DNA from: Cymbomonas tetramitiformis | Lineage: Eukaryota > Chlorophyta > Pyramimonadophyceae > Pyramimonadales > Pyramimonadaceae | NCBI GenBank assembly: GCA_001247695.2 | Contig: LGRX02025851.1 | Coordinates: forward strand, 1-64,000 | Length of the DNA stretch: 64,000 nucleotides | Direction: 5' to 3' | Part shown: in pieces, positions 32,098 to 42,923 of the stretch | Position numbering within the stretch: position 1 is the stretch's first letter | Layout: the number at the start of each line of letters is the position of its first letter | The notes under the pieces: model-generated | Databases searched by the model: none | Told to the model about the DNA's origin: nothing | The model's input: only the letters and a program-made list of their open reading frames with translations | Made by a program: the position numbers and the translations under genes

Positions 32098-33828
32098 ATA
32101 TTATTTTCCAATCATGATTCACAGCTTTCCCTGGTGTGCTCCAAAGCACCTTCTTACAATTCAGTCATCATCAAGCGTGAAGCTTGTGGTGAAAGACTTT
32201 GCGATTCTTCGCGACAGATAGCCGCCGGGCATTGAACTTAACGTTGCAGACGGAAATTGGCTAGATGGAAGAGCCCCAAAAAGATTCTCAGTAAGTCTTT
32301 GTAACACAAGATCTCAAGGCCCTAACATTACTACCTGCTAAACTTGTTTTGATGTTAAGGCTGTTTAATCATGCAACAGATCACTCGCATTTGAACTGGA
32401 GAAAGGACTTACAGTAACTTTTGCAAGCACTTGCATAACCGAATCCAGAAGTTTTGCAACTGATTACTTGTGCATGAAATTCTGCACGTGGTAGTTTCTG
32501 CCCACTACGTTGACTGATCTACAACTATAACTCTAAGCTTGCTACACTCAAGTGTTCTTCACAAATTGCTTGCGGTACAATATGTAGATGCATCGTGTAT
32601 ATTTTTCATTACATGAGCATCCTGTGACACCTCATTCAGTGCAATAGGAGTACTATAGGAGCACCTATGATAAACAATTGGTCCAGGGATAAGATGTGAA
32701 CGCGATCACCATTGTGGGGGGATGCAATGCTGATAACTTAGAATGCTGGGGATTGAATGAGAAAGCCCGACACTAATGAACAACACCATGTGGGTATATA
32801 AGTACCTAAAGTATCGATGTGTCAATGTTGTTTCCACAAGAGTCCAAAATACCAAACATATATCATATGAAGTAAATATATGTGCGTCGCCTGACCGGCA
32901 CTTGGGAGGATGTTTGTACGCGAGGTTCAGTATTGGTTGGTCTGATATTTTGATAAGTCGTTGATTTGTCGGAATATCACAATTGATCGATCACCAACCG
33001 TAAGAAACCGGCATCAATCGATTGACGACAGCGTAAAAACAAAAATATTGACGGAGTAAGTGGCATGAAACATCGGTATCCATCGCCTAACAAGCGGGAA
33101 AATCATCATCGATCGATTATCCAACAAGAAACTGGATATCGATGATCGAAAAAAACATTGAAGACAATCGGGGGATCGATAGAGGTCTTATCGTATCGAT
33201 ATGCGTATTGATGCGGGGTTGCGGGTATTCATCTCGTGGCATAAACACAACCAGACAATATCCACACCGCCTCCGGGCACGATGTGACAAGTAGCTTTCA
33301 TCATGTTCACGATAACCACGGTATACATTGTTGGATAAGTGCATGCTAGGTTGGTATGCATGGGATAAAGTTGCGCGTGGTGTAGTGGTAATAATGTGCC
33401 ACGGTCCGACGGTATGAGGCATGCATATTGATTTTTGCCTTCGACGCTGAGAGCATATCTATCGCTATCTATTAGCCAAATGATGTGTTTACGCAAATGT
33501 ATGGTGCTTAAACCCTACTGATGCAGGGCATATCATCTCGTGGCTACGATACAATTTCCCAGGAGTCACCCCAAACCCTATTACGTGCCAGGGTGTAATT
33601 TCACGATTTTTTGTTTCATCATACATTTAGGGGGGAGGGTACCTCATAGCGAAACCCCATGGTATAAACCCTAAATATGGAGGTATCGGGCCGAAACATT
33701 TTAGGGTTTAGGCGGACCCCAAGGCAATTTGGATTACGGAGTTTCAGACCATTACGGTAAGTCGGCTGGGCTACTAACTATTCAATGTTAGCTCCCGCCT
33801 ATATGGGTCCCCCCGTTTTAAACGTATA
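32098..33828. other. No gene recognised, 32.1-33.8 kb
   Basis: Downstream of bL19m. Clusters of ATCGAT-containing words occur at 32980-33190. Nothing coding or RNA-like could be supported. Confidence 0.4.
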
Positions 33829-34396
33829 TGACAATTGTCAAGGTTGTTATTCAACCTTTCAGACTATGCGGCTGCTATTGAACTGTAGCAACTCGCAACA
33901 AGTATTTGGTGGGTATGAGTGCAGTCTCTGGTGTCCAGAATCATCTGCTTGAGCGCAATGCTCCTCATATACCTCAATGTCCTCACACCTCATAGGCGTT
34001 ACCACCATCGGGTTGTGAACCCGAGAACATTGGGTGCACTAACAGTATGGGCTGATCGAATTAGCCTGTTGATACCCGCATGTTGTTCAATTCATGCTTG
34101 AAGCGAAGACGCGTCCTCTCAGAACAGTTTGTTCTTCAAGAACTTGTCTTGCTTCATCATCGAGATGCCGTACTCGGCCTCTCGATGACAGATGTCACTC
34201 ATGGTGAGTGGATGACAGATATTATGACTGTACATGTCATAGTCGACCGTACTGACAATACTCGACGACTGTATGTCATTATAACACATGACATGACATG
34301 ACATGACATGATATGACATGACATGGTATGACATGTATGACAGGTATGACACGTATGACATGTATGACACGTATGTCATCGGCCATATCCCTGACA
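33829..34396 (-). repeat. Solo LTR-like repeat, TGTCAGGG family
   Basis: On the minus strand it starts TGTCAGGGATATGGCCGATG and ends CCTTGACAATTGTCA (TG..CA). It carries a dense array of the pentamer ATGAC/TGTCA near the 5' end. Partial relatives lie at 39363-39681, 42779-44186 and 59837-61756. No matching target duplication was found, so the exact ends are uncertain. Confidence 0.65.
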
Positions 34397-34576
34397 GATC
34401 TCCCCTCTTAGAAGAGTTGTGACCTCACAATATAGGGTGCATACCTTTGTATATGTCTTTGATGTCTTTGTTGTTGAGCTGGTACCAGTCTTCTTACACC
34501 GATGAGGCGTCCCTCAAGGTGTTTTTAGGATATTGGGGGGAACTGAGTCCACTTTAAACCCTCACCTTAGGCATTT

Positions 34577-34815
34577 AGCCTTACAGTTCTTAGGATGTAG
34601 CCCCCATGAATTGCGTATCGTATTTCAGAGTGACGTTTCAAGGTATCCATGAATTGCGTATCGTATTTCAGAGTGACGTTTCAAGGTTTACAGTTCTTAG
34701 GATGTAGCCCCCATGAATTGCGTATCGTATTTCAGAGTGACGTTTCAAGGTATCTTCCGAGGTTTACGTTACGGATAGATATTGCGCTGCCGTTCGTATC
34801 GTATTTCAGAGTGAC
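34577..34815. repeat. Short direct repeats with GCGTATCGTATTTCAGAGTGACG
   Basis: ATTGCGTATCGTATTTCAGA followed by GTGACGTTTCAAGG occurs three times (near 34616, 34648 and 34714). A fourth partial copy is near 34795. TTACAGTTCTTAGGATGTAG precedes two of them. Confidence 0.8.
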
Positions 34816-34910
34816 GAATTAAAAACGAATATGTTTTTACGGCTTTATATAATGCATCCACCTCTTCCTCCCTTCAGAGAGCTTACTCCCCCGAAGTTCA
34901 CAGGAATACT

Positions 34911-35192
34911 ATGGAGAGCCCGATTTTGGGGCTTGGTTTAATGCAAACGGAGTGGGCCCTGCTTAACGAGATATTGGAGGGTCTCTATGAGTCCACTTTA
35001 AATCCTTCACCCGATCTGCCCCAGTGCTCCTTTTATTTTTCGGTCCGGTACGCGCGCTTTGACGAACATTTCATAGAGTGGATTCGACAACGTACTAATG
35101 TGAAATTCGTTTTAGTCATGTGTGTCAATCATAACTCAGGATCACAACTCCGTCCACCTCAGTATCCGGTAGCCGCGGATTACTGGCCATAA
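34911..35192 (+). CDS. Unrecognised 93-aa frame
   Basis: ATG at 34911 with a possible TATA (CTTTATATAATG) 65 bp upstream. The product has RYARFDEHFIEWIRQRTNVK and no recognised domain. It may be an exon or a remnant of a mobile element; it may also be chance. Confidence 0.25.
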   Translation: MESPILGLGLMQTEWALLNEILEGLYESTLNPSPDLPQCSFYFSVRYARFDEHFIEWIRQRTNVKFVLVMCVNHNSGSQLRPPQYPVAADYWP

Positions 35193-35446
35193 GATCCGAA
35201 TGACAAACCACGGTCTTGGCAAAGGTAGCATAGCAGTTTTTATTTATCCACAGATATGGTACCCGCATGTATGCGTATCTGTGCAAGGGTATGATTTGGT
35301 ACAAGGCTCACTACACCTCAGCAAGGAAGGATCAATTTACTGCTCTTATGCAACATAATGACAGAACATTAAGAGCAAGGTATATAGATGATCGACATGT
35401 ATTAGTATATATTACAAGAAGTAAGGGTAATAGGCTTAGTATAATG

Positions 35447-38400
35447 TTAGCCTTCATAGGCAGCTATCATGTCTGCTGCATTGGTCAGCTCTGTGGCTTT
35501 GACCCAGGTGTCATGCTCAGGGCCGTAGCCTGCATATCGCACTAAATAGTACTTAACACCTCTAGTGATCTTATCTGAGAGTATGTGTGATATCTCAAAC
35601 AGTGGTTGCCCTTCTTCGGTGATCATCTGTGGCAGAGGCAAAGGTGCTTGGATTGAGTCATTGTACAGCTCTATTCTGGATACAGGCTGAACCGGATGGA
35701 TACGAATGTCGAGATCCCCGAAATCTAACTCATAAGCACGTCCATGGCTGAGCACTTTAGATATGATAAACGGCCCAATGTATGGCTGCTTAAAGTGTCT
35801 GCCTGCCTCTGTCAAACCAGTCCATTGAATAAACTCAGTCCGTAGAAGAACTTTCTGCCCTACTGCAAATTGTCGGGGCATGTGAGTCTTATTGAATCTG
35901 GCTCGGTTGATTTCTGCTGCTCGGGAAATGTTATCTACCGCGTTGGCATGTACAGCCGAGTACTGGTCAAAATGGTCTCGAATAGCATTCTGTATTGGAA
36001 CAGGAGCTTCTGGCGGAATAGTGATTGCCAGATCATGAGGCGAAAGTGGCTGCGCCATCGAGTCGAGATAAAATGGTGTATAACCAGTCGTAGCAGAAAC
36101 CGTGTTGTTAATTGCAAACCCCACCAGAGGCAACTTGTCCTCCCAAGAGTTGGCTGAAGTATCATTGCAACAACACCTGAGGAGAACAATACTATCTAAT
36201 CAGTTTATAAACCAGAGGATGGTGAATCATGCATCAAACAAAATGAAAGATACCTGAGGATGTCCTCAATGAAGGCATGGCTTCTCTCATTACTTGCATT
36301 CGACTGTGGATGGTGTGAAGACGTCATAGACAATCTCGTACCAGTAGATTTCCACAGTGTTTGCCAGAATGAAGAAGTAAATCTGGGGTCTCGATCTGAG
36401 ATGATGTTCCTCGGAAGACCATGGAGCTTGAAGATATGCTGCATATATATTGAAGCAGTATGCTGAGCAGTCCAGGTCATGTTGAAGGGAATGAGATGAC
36501 AGCGATGAGAGAATTGGCACATTACCACGAAAATACTGTCGTGTCCATTAGTGGTGATAGGCAGGTCAGTAATCCAGTCAAGAGATACATCAAGCCATTT
36601 TGTCTTAGGCACACAATATCGTATATGTGACTGACCATAAGGTTTGTGTCTCCTCGTTTTCTGGCGTTGACACACGGGGCACTCCCGAATGTACTGAATG
36701 GCTGCCTTCGTCATTCCTGGCCAGTAATATCGGCTACGCAATAAATGAAGCATGCGATTTTTGCCTACATGACCGGAAATAGTGGCTGAGTGGCACTCAT
36801 GAAGTAGAATGTGGCGAAGCTGAGTGATCTCACCGTCATCTGTAGGAACCTTGGCAGTAGGTGGAATGTAAAGCTGTCTGCCAAAAATGGTCTTGCGATA
36901 GATCAATCCCTGAATGAGCTCGAAATTGCTGACTGACTGTGATGATGTCGATGATGCCAGCTTAGATAATATAGTCTGTGCAAGTGTGTCACGATCATAC
37001 TGAGATATAATAATGTCGTGAAGCTGATGAGCTGATGAGGAAGATATAAGAGCAATGAATGTAGAATCTGTAGAGGGAATGTCTGTTGAATGTGATTCGC
37101 CGACGTCTATATGTTGCAGACAATCAGTGAGTTCAAAGAGTGTAGAAATACGGGTAAGTGCATCTGCAACCTTAATCTTCTCGCCAGAAATGTGCTCTAT
37201 TCGAAAGTTGTACTCGGAGAGCTCATCCAACCACCTCGCCTGTTTGGGGCTTAGTGTGGATTTGGACTGGAAATAAACCAGTGGTTGATGATCTGAGCGA
37301 ACAATAGTCTCTGGAGCTCCCAGCAAGATGTGGCGAAAGAATCGGAAGCCCTCCACAATGGCAAATAGTTCGATCTCAGGAATAGGCCAGCGTCTCTGTG
37401 TATCAGAAAGAGTGACGCTGTGATAGCCATAATATGGCTTCATACCTTTTCCTTGATCCTGCAATACTACTTGACCAACGTGTGTGCCTGATTCATCGAC
37501 CTCCATAATAGATGGCAGTTTCTGATCTGGAAGTTGTAGTACTGGAGCATGGCAGATGGCACTTTTGAGGTTATCAAATGCCTGCTGCTGCTCAGATTCC
37601 CAGACAAACTCTGCATTATCTTTAAGGAGACGATTGAGCGGCTCGGCAATCTTGGAGAACTTTGGTATAAATCTCCTGAACTGTCCGACCATGCCCAAGA
37701 ATGACCGAAGAGATGACTTGCCATCTTTAGCCATACGGCGTAGAGGCTGCTTACCAACGGTTGGACCATATGACACTGGAGGCTGGATAGCCATGACTGC
37801 ACGGATTCTGTCTTCGATGATTGATAGGCCTGCCTCAGAGATATGGTGTCCGATAAAATCGATGGATCTGACGAACAACTCAACCTTAGAAGGCCTGATG
37901 TAGAACTGATGATCTCTGCAGCGCTGTAAGAACTGTCGAACATGCTTCACGTGGCTGTCAAAATCTGGACTGTACACTATGGTGTCATCCATGAAAATGA
38001 CCAAGGACTGATCGATGAAGTCAAAGAATGCTCGATTTCCAACACGTAGAGCGGTCGCAGGAGCGTTAGTTAACCCGAAGGGCATCACTGTCCACTCGTA
38101 TGAACCATATCTAGTACGTATTGCTGTCTTATGGATGTCGTCTGGATGGATGGGTATCTGATGGAAAAACTGGTTGAAATCGAATCTGCTGAACCAGCGT
38201 GCCCCCTTAAGCTGTTCAAGAAGGGTATCATGAGGTGGCAATGGATACGTGTCCTTTATGGTGATGTTATTAAGGGCTCGATAATCACAGCACATCCTCC
38301 ACTTCCCCCCTGGCTTAGGAGCGAAAATGATTGGGCACCCATATGGTGATGATGATGGACGAAGGATACCCAGCTCGACATATTTGATGATCTGTCGTTT

Positions 38401-38742
38401 GAGCTCCTCCATCATAGGCACTGGAATGGTACGAACTGGCTGTGATGGTGGCTTATGCCCAGGTTCAATGTTGATGCGATGATATCCACCTTCAAACCGT
38501 TCTGGTCTATGGCCAGCTGGAAGATCCTCCTGGAAAATATCTGAAAAGTTTTCTCTGATTAGATCACGTGCTGCTGTGACCTTTGGGGCTTCCATGGTAG
38601 TGTCTGAGTCTGCTGCTGCCATGACCAATTCACCATCGACCTCTGAGAGAAAAAAGAGATAAGCTACGGCTTCTCCAGCCGACCCACTGGATCGTATACG
38701 TCGTAGGTGCTTCCTCATAGTGGTGGCACTGACCAATTCCAT
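35447..38742 (-). CDS. pol: Ty3/gypsy chromovirus Pol with an intron in integrase (RT-RNase H-integrase-chromodomain)
   Basis: Two exons, 38742-36254 and 36176-35447, joined over a 77-bp GT..AG intron to give 1072 residues. RT carries the active site FMDD (VIFMDDTIVYS), a variant of YxDD. RNase H has the DALTR end. Integrase has an HHCC module (HECHSATISGH, CPVCQRQ) and a DDE triad in SLDWITDLP, ISDRDPRF and NASNERSHAF. Exon 2 restores CCCNDTSANSWEDKLPLVGFA, the usual WEDxLPLvefaiN block, written here in parts: NSWEDKLPLVGFA. A chromodomain (HILSDK, YYLVRYAGY, DTWVKATEL) ends the protein and would target integration to marked chromatin. Gag and protease are missing upstream; the 5' boundary is near 38760. 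The copy is otherwise intact. Confidence 0.9.
36177..36253 (-). other. 77-bp spliceosomal intron inside chromovirus integrase
   Basis: Donor CTCAG|GTATCT and acceptor CTCCTCAG|GTGTT on the minus strand. Unspliced, it brings a stop and a frameshift. Spliced, the integrase frame continues exactly into its expected next block. TCCTCAGGT occurs at both boundaries as a 9-bp direct repeat. Confidence 0.8.
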
Positions 38743-38935
38743 TTCAGGAAGGTCATCTGGGTAGGCTATTTTTCGGGGAATAGATTGGTGCTAAATGGGG
38801 AATAGAAATTCCGACCATTTCTGGGGAATAGATTATATGTCACATGCAACCTCGCTTTATTCATTCGAGCGCCAAAAGAAATTACAACTGGTTCGCTCCC
38901 GGTTCTAGCACACTCCCGAACACTTCACTGGTGCC

Positions 38936-39362
38936 ATGGACCAGGAGGAGGAAAAATTGCAGTTCGCTAGCCCCGGGAAGGATGGACGAGAAATTTTTGA
39001 GGATTCCGATCCCGAGGATGAACTTGAGGAACTCTCTACGCGCAAGCGGACACGGACGCACGAGCGTAAAGAGTGGGTGGCCTTGCTCAGTGCTTCATCT
39101 TTCGATAGTTGTATGGAAAGAATTAAGGAGGCGTGTTCTAGTGGCTTCTCCAAGGCGGACAAACCTCACACAGCTAAGAGAACGGGCAATATTACATACA
39201 AGTATAAGTGCTCCTTGTACAAGTCCAGCGGTTGTAAAGTGTATTTCAACCTCATACGTACCTCGATCGACCGGGACAGTTGTGACTTGTTCCAGAGTGG
39301 AGAACACGATCACGAGGCTTTCTTCAACAAAGGCTTGAACCCTCGAGTAAAAACGAGGCTGA
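38936..39362 (+). pseudogene. Zinc-finger (FLYWCH/WRKY-GCM1-like) fragment, truncated by LTR sequence
   Basis: ATG at 38936 starts an acidic then basic N-terminus. From about residue 60 there is a folded-looking domain with YKYKCSLYKSSGCKVYF and GEHDHEAF. The C..C..H-x-H arrangement and aromatic strands resemble the DNA-binding domain at the N-terminus of Mutator-like transposases and FAR1-type proteins. The frame runs on past 39363, but from there the DNA is LTR sequence shared with 33829-34396, so the natural C-terminus is lost. No DDE transposase core follows. Confidence 0.5.
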
Positions 39363-39681
39363 GTACAGCAAGACAAGTTCTTGAAGAACAAACTGTTCTG
39401 AGAGGACGCGTCTTCGCTTTCACGCATGAATTGAACACCATGCGGGTATCAATAGGCAAATTCGACCAGCCGATACTGTTAGTTCACCCAATGTTCTCGG
39501 GTTCACAACCCGATGGTGGTAACGCTTATGAAGCGTGAGGACATTGAGGTATATGAGGAGCATTGTGCTCAAGCAGATGATTCTGGACACCAGAGACTGC
39601 ACTCATACCCACTAAATACTTGTTGCGCGTTGCTACAGTTCAATAGCAGCCGTAAAGTCTGAAAGGTTGAATATCAACCTT
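39363..39681 (+). repeat. 3' half of a TGTCAGGG-family LTR
   Basis: Matches the complement of 33829-34150, from AGCAAGACAAGTTCTTGAAG through TCTCGGGTTCACAACCCGAT to CCTTGACAATTG. Its left end abuts the zinc-finger fragment and its right end abuts a gypsy integrase in mid-domain. Confidence 0.75.
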
Positions 39682-41502
39682 GACAATTGCGACAGCGTTT
39701 CGCAGTCATGTGCTGGCTGTCTTTGGGGCGCCAGCCGAATGCTTGGTGGATGGAGGCAAGGAGTTCGAGGGCGAGTTTGAGCAGCTATGCAGGGATTGCC
39801 TGATAGACAGGAGGGTCACCTCACCAGACTCACCAGAAGGCAATGGGCTCACTGAGCGAGTAGTACGCACGATGAAGTTCTGCTTCAAGAAGCTCGCCTT
39901 GGAGAAGGGCCTCGACTACGAGTGGGACGAACAACTCTGGCCATTGGTGCTGAGTTCCAATGCAGCACGCCAAGAGTCCACAGGAGTGGCACCGTTCACC
40001 CTACTGTTTGCCCAGGAGGCAATGGTGCCGCCAGCATAAGGAACCTTATGATCTGAAGCAGGCGCCTAGCATGAACTTCAGTCCGGAGGTCAGTGACGAC
40101 AAGGACACCCGAGTCAAGGACCTTCTGCAGAGAGCACAGGTGGTGAGGCGGCTGATGGTGCATGCTGGCTGCAGTCTGGAGATCGCGCAGCACCGTGACA
40201 CTTTACACTATGAAGGAAGAAGGGGTGGTGGTTACGAGTCTAAGCCACATCAGTTCAAGGTGGGGGACTTCGTGTACATCAGATAGAAGCCCCGCAGTGG
40301 CATGGAGGTCGGCACCAAGTCCGCCATCCTCAAGCTGGTCAAGATACAGCGAGATGGTGTTGTGGTGCTCGAGGACGCCACCAAGATGAAAGAGAAGAGC
40401 ACTGTGCAGAGCATTGCACCGTGTCACCTACAGGTGAAGGATCAGTACGACTGCAGTGCAGCCGTGCCCAGCAGACATCTTGCATGCGAGGTGTGCAGGA
40501 AGGCTGATGGAGAAGCAGAGATGTTGTTGTGCGATACGTGCAACAAGGGGTACCATTTGTGGTGTCTTACCCCAGCACTGGATGAGGTACCAGAAGGCGA
40601 GTGGCTATGTCCTAGGTGCTCAGACACGAGGATGCAAGCTGCTAATGCTGAGGTGCAGACCCAGGAAACTAAGGGCTCTTGCGTCTTGGAGGACAGATTG
40701 GGGATGAAGGAGCAGCAATTGAACGAGAAGCTGTCCCCAGACATGCGCCTGCTGCCAGCGGACGTGGGTCCCCGTCGCGTGGTGAAGGGAGGTAATTTCC
40801 AGCCATGGCAGGCTATCTCGTCAAGGGAGATGATGCTGGAAGAGAAGGACCTGTTCCTTTACATGCCAGACCAGGTAGACTGGGGCAGACAGGACAAGCT
40901 CTCAGAGGCCGTGAAGATCTTCATGCCTGTGCATTGGAACGAGGGGCACCGCACCGTGCTGAGCAAGAAGTATCGAGAGCAGAAAGCGATGGCGAGGCAA
41001 CTGAGGGATGCACCTCTAGTGCCTGCCTTGGCTGAAGAAGAGATTGAAAAGCGAGGAGAATTAAGACATATGACCAGGGCCCAGGTGCGCGAGGCTAGCG
41101 CGCTACAGTGGGGACTTGAGCTTGTCATCACGGTGCCCTCTGAGGTGAGACGCCTGGCTACAGAGGTGGACTGGAAGTCCATCGATGGCGTGTGGGACCC
41201 ATGGGCAGGTACTGGGGTCATCAGTGAGGTGATGGTGGAGCAATGGCCACAAGTGAGATTTATGAACAATGATTGGAACCCTCAGCTGGGTTGGTCTGAG
41301 GCGCGTGATGCACTTCAGCCAGGTAACTATCGCATATGGAAGGAGAAGTATGGTGTCTGTGACGCTGTGGTGACCTCTCCTTGGTTCGCTGCGTTGGATA
41401 TCGCGTTTCCATTGGCAGTTATGGCCAGTCGCGTGGTGGCACGTGTGCATGCATGTTCCCTCTTATTATCTGACAGACATGACCGAGAGCAGAGCCGCGT
41501 AC
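39682..41502 (+). pseudogene. Gypsy methyltransferase/PHD family, second copy: integrase end, PHD finger, methyltransferase-like domain
   Basis: Starts within integrase (LVDGGKEFEG, then NGLTERVV) and is colinear with 49320-51080. A 16-bp inverted-repeat insertion at 40035-40050 breaks the frame. Then come the SH3-like integrase tail (HQFKVGDFVYIR), an in-frame TAG at 40285-40287 where the other copy has CAG, and the PHD finger (about 40480-40622). The methyltransferase-like domain follows: WDPWAGTGVISEV near 41190 as SAM-binding motif I, and VVTSPWFAALD near 41368 as the catalytic-type SPW block. Unlike the 44-51 kb copy, this domain is intact up to a 4-bp CATG insertion near 41445. The copy then ends at a junction with a different gypsy family. 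Confidence 0.8.
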
Positions 41503-42923
41503 CATCACAGCCAGTTCGTACCATTCCAGTGCCTATGATGGAGGAGCTCAAACGACAGATCATCAAATATGTCGAGCTGGGTATCCTTCGTCCGTCATCA
41601 TCACCATATGGATGTCCGATCATTTTCGCTCCTAAGCCAGGGGGGAAGTGGAGGATGTGCTGTGATTATCGAGCCCTTAATAACATCACTATAAAGGACA
41701 CGTATCCATTGCCACCTCACGACACCCTTCTTGAACAACTTAAAGGTGCACGATGGTTTAGCAGATTTGACTTCAATCAGTTCTTCCATCAGATTCATAT
41801 ACACCCAGATGACATTCACAAAACAGCAATACGTACCAGATACGGTTCATATGAGTGGACAGTGATGCCTTTCGGGTTAACTAACGCTCCTGCGACCGCT
41901 CCACGTGTTGGAAATCGAGCATTCTTTGACTTCATCGATCAGTTCTTGGTCATTTTCATGGATGACACCATAGTGTACAGTCCAGATTTTGACAGCCACG
42001 TGAAGCATGTTCGACAGTTCTTACAACGCTGCAGAGATCATCAGTTCTACATCAGGCCTTCTAAGGTTGAGTTGTTCGTCAAATCCATCGATTTTATCGG
42101 ACACCATATCTCTGAGGCAGGCCTATCCATCATCGAAGACAGAATCCGTGCAGTCATGGCTATCCAGCCTCCAGTGTCGTATGGTCCAACCGTTGGTAAA
42201 CAGCCTCTACGCCGTATGGCTAAAGATGGCAAGTCATCTCTTCGGTCATTCTTGGGCATGGTCGACCAGTTTAGGAGATTCATACCAAAGTTCTCCAAGA
42301 TTGCTGAGCCGCTCAATCGTCTCCTTAAAGATAATGCAGAGTTTGTCTGGGAATCTGAGCAGCAGCAGGCATTTGATAACCTCAAAAGTGCCATCTGCCA
42401 TGCTCCAGTACTACAGCTTCCAGATCAGAAACTGCCATCTATTATGGAGGTCGATGGATCAGGCACACACGTTGGTCAAGTGGTATTACAGGATCAAGGA
42501 AAAGGTATGAAGCCATGTGGCTATCACAGCGTCACTCTTTCTGATACACAGAGACGCTGGCCTATTCCTGAGATCGAGCTATTTGCCATTGTGGAGGGCT
42601 TCCGATTCTTTCGCCACATCTTGCTGGGAGCTCCTGAGACTATTGTTCGCTCAGATCATCAGCCACTGGTTTATTTCCGGTCCAAATCCACACTAAGCCC
42701 CAAACAGGCGAGGTGGTTGGATGAGCTCTCTGAGTACAACTTCCGAATAGAGCACATTTCTGGCGAGAAGAATAAGGTTGTCAGGGTTATGACCGATGAC
42801 ATATGTGTCATACATGTCATACGTGCCATACCTATCATACATGTCATACCATGTCATGTTATGTCATGTCGTGTCATGTCATATATTATAATGACAGACA
42901 GTCGTCAGTACGGTCGACTATGA
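40302..42923 (+). CDS. Chimeric 873-codon frame: PHD, methyltransferase-like, chromovirus RT and RNase H
   Basis: The first ~400 codons are the PHD and methyltransferase-like part of the first gypsy family. The rest, from about 41503, is the chromovirus RT/RNase H (VIFMDD, RSDHQPLVYF), almost identical to 36.2-38.4 kb. The two pieces share one open frame because a 4-bp CATG duplication near 41445 shifts the first part into phase with the second. The last ~50 codons (from 42779) are LTR sequence read by accident. Whether it is ever expressed is unknown. A structural recombination product is the simplest reading. Confidence 0.75.
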   Translation: MEVGTKSAILKLVKIQRDGVVVLEDATKMKEKSTVQSIAPCHLQVKDQYDCSAAVPSRHLACEVCRKADGEAEMLLCDTCNKGYHLWCLTPALDEVPEGEWLCPRCSDTRMQAANAEVQTQETKGSCVLEDRLGMKEQQLNEKLSPDMRLLPADVGPRRVVKGGNFQPWQAISSREMMLEEKDLFLYMPDQVDWGRQDKLSEAVKIFMPVHWNEGHRTVLSKKYREQKAMARQLRDAPLVPALAEEEIEKRGELRHMTRAQVREASALQWGLELVITVPSEVRRLATEVDWKSIDGVWDPWAGTGVISEVMVEQWPQVRFMNNDWNPQLGWSEARDALQPGNYRIWKEKYGVCDAVVTSPWFAALDIAFPLAVMASRVVARVHACSLLLSDRHDREQSRVPSQPVRTIPVPMMEELKRQIIKYVELGILRPSSSPYGCPIIFAPKPGGKWRMCCDYRALNNITIKDTYPLPPHDTLLEQLKGARWFSRFDFNQFFHQIHIHPDDIHKTAIRTRYGSYEWTVMPFGLTNAPATAPRVGNRAFFDFIDQFLVIFMDDTIVYSPDFDSHVKHVRQFLQRCRDHQFYIRPSKVELFVKSIDFIGHHISEAGLSIIEDRIRAVMAIQPPVSYGPTVGKQPLRRMAKDGKSSLRSFLGMVDQFRRFIPKFSKIAEPLNRLLKDNAEFVWESEQQQAFDNLKSAICHAPVLQLPDQKLPSIMEVDGSGTHVGQVVLQDQGKGMKPCGYHSVTLSDTQRRWPIPEIELFAIVEGFRFFRHILLGAPETIVRSDHQPLVYFRSKSTLSPKQARWLDELSEYNFRIEHISGEKNKVVRVMTDDICVIHVIRAIPIIHVIPCHVMSCRVMSYIIMTDSRQYGRL

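Noticed and set aside
34240..34376. CRISPR-like array of short repeats
   Set aside because: The TGACA-type units are contiguous and imperfect without spacers; a microsatellite in an LTR of a eukaryotic genome.
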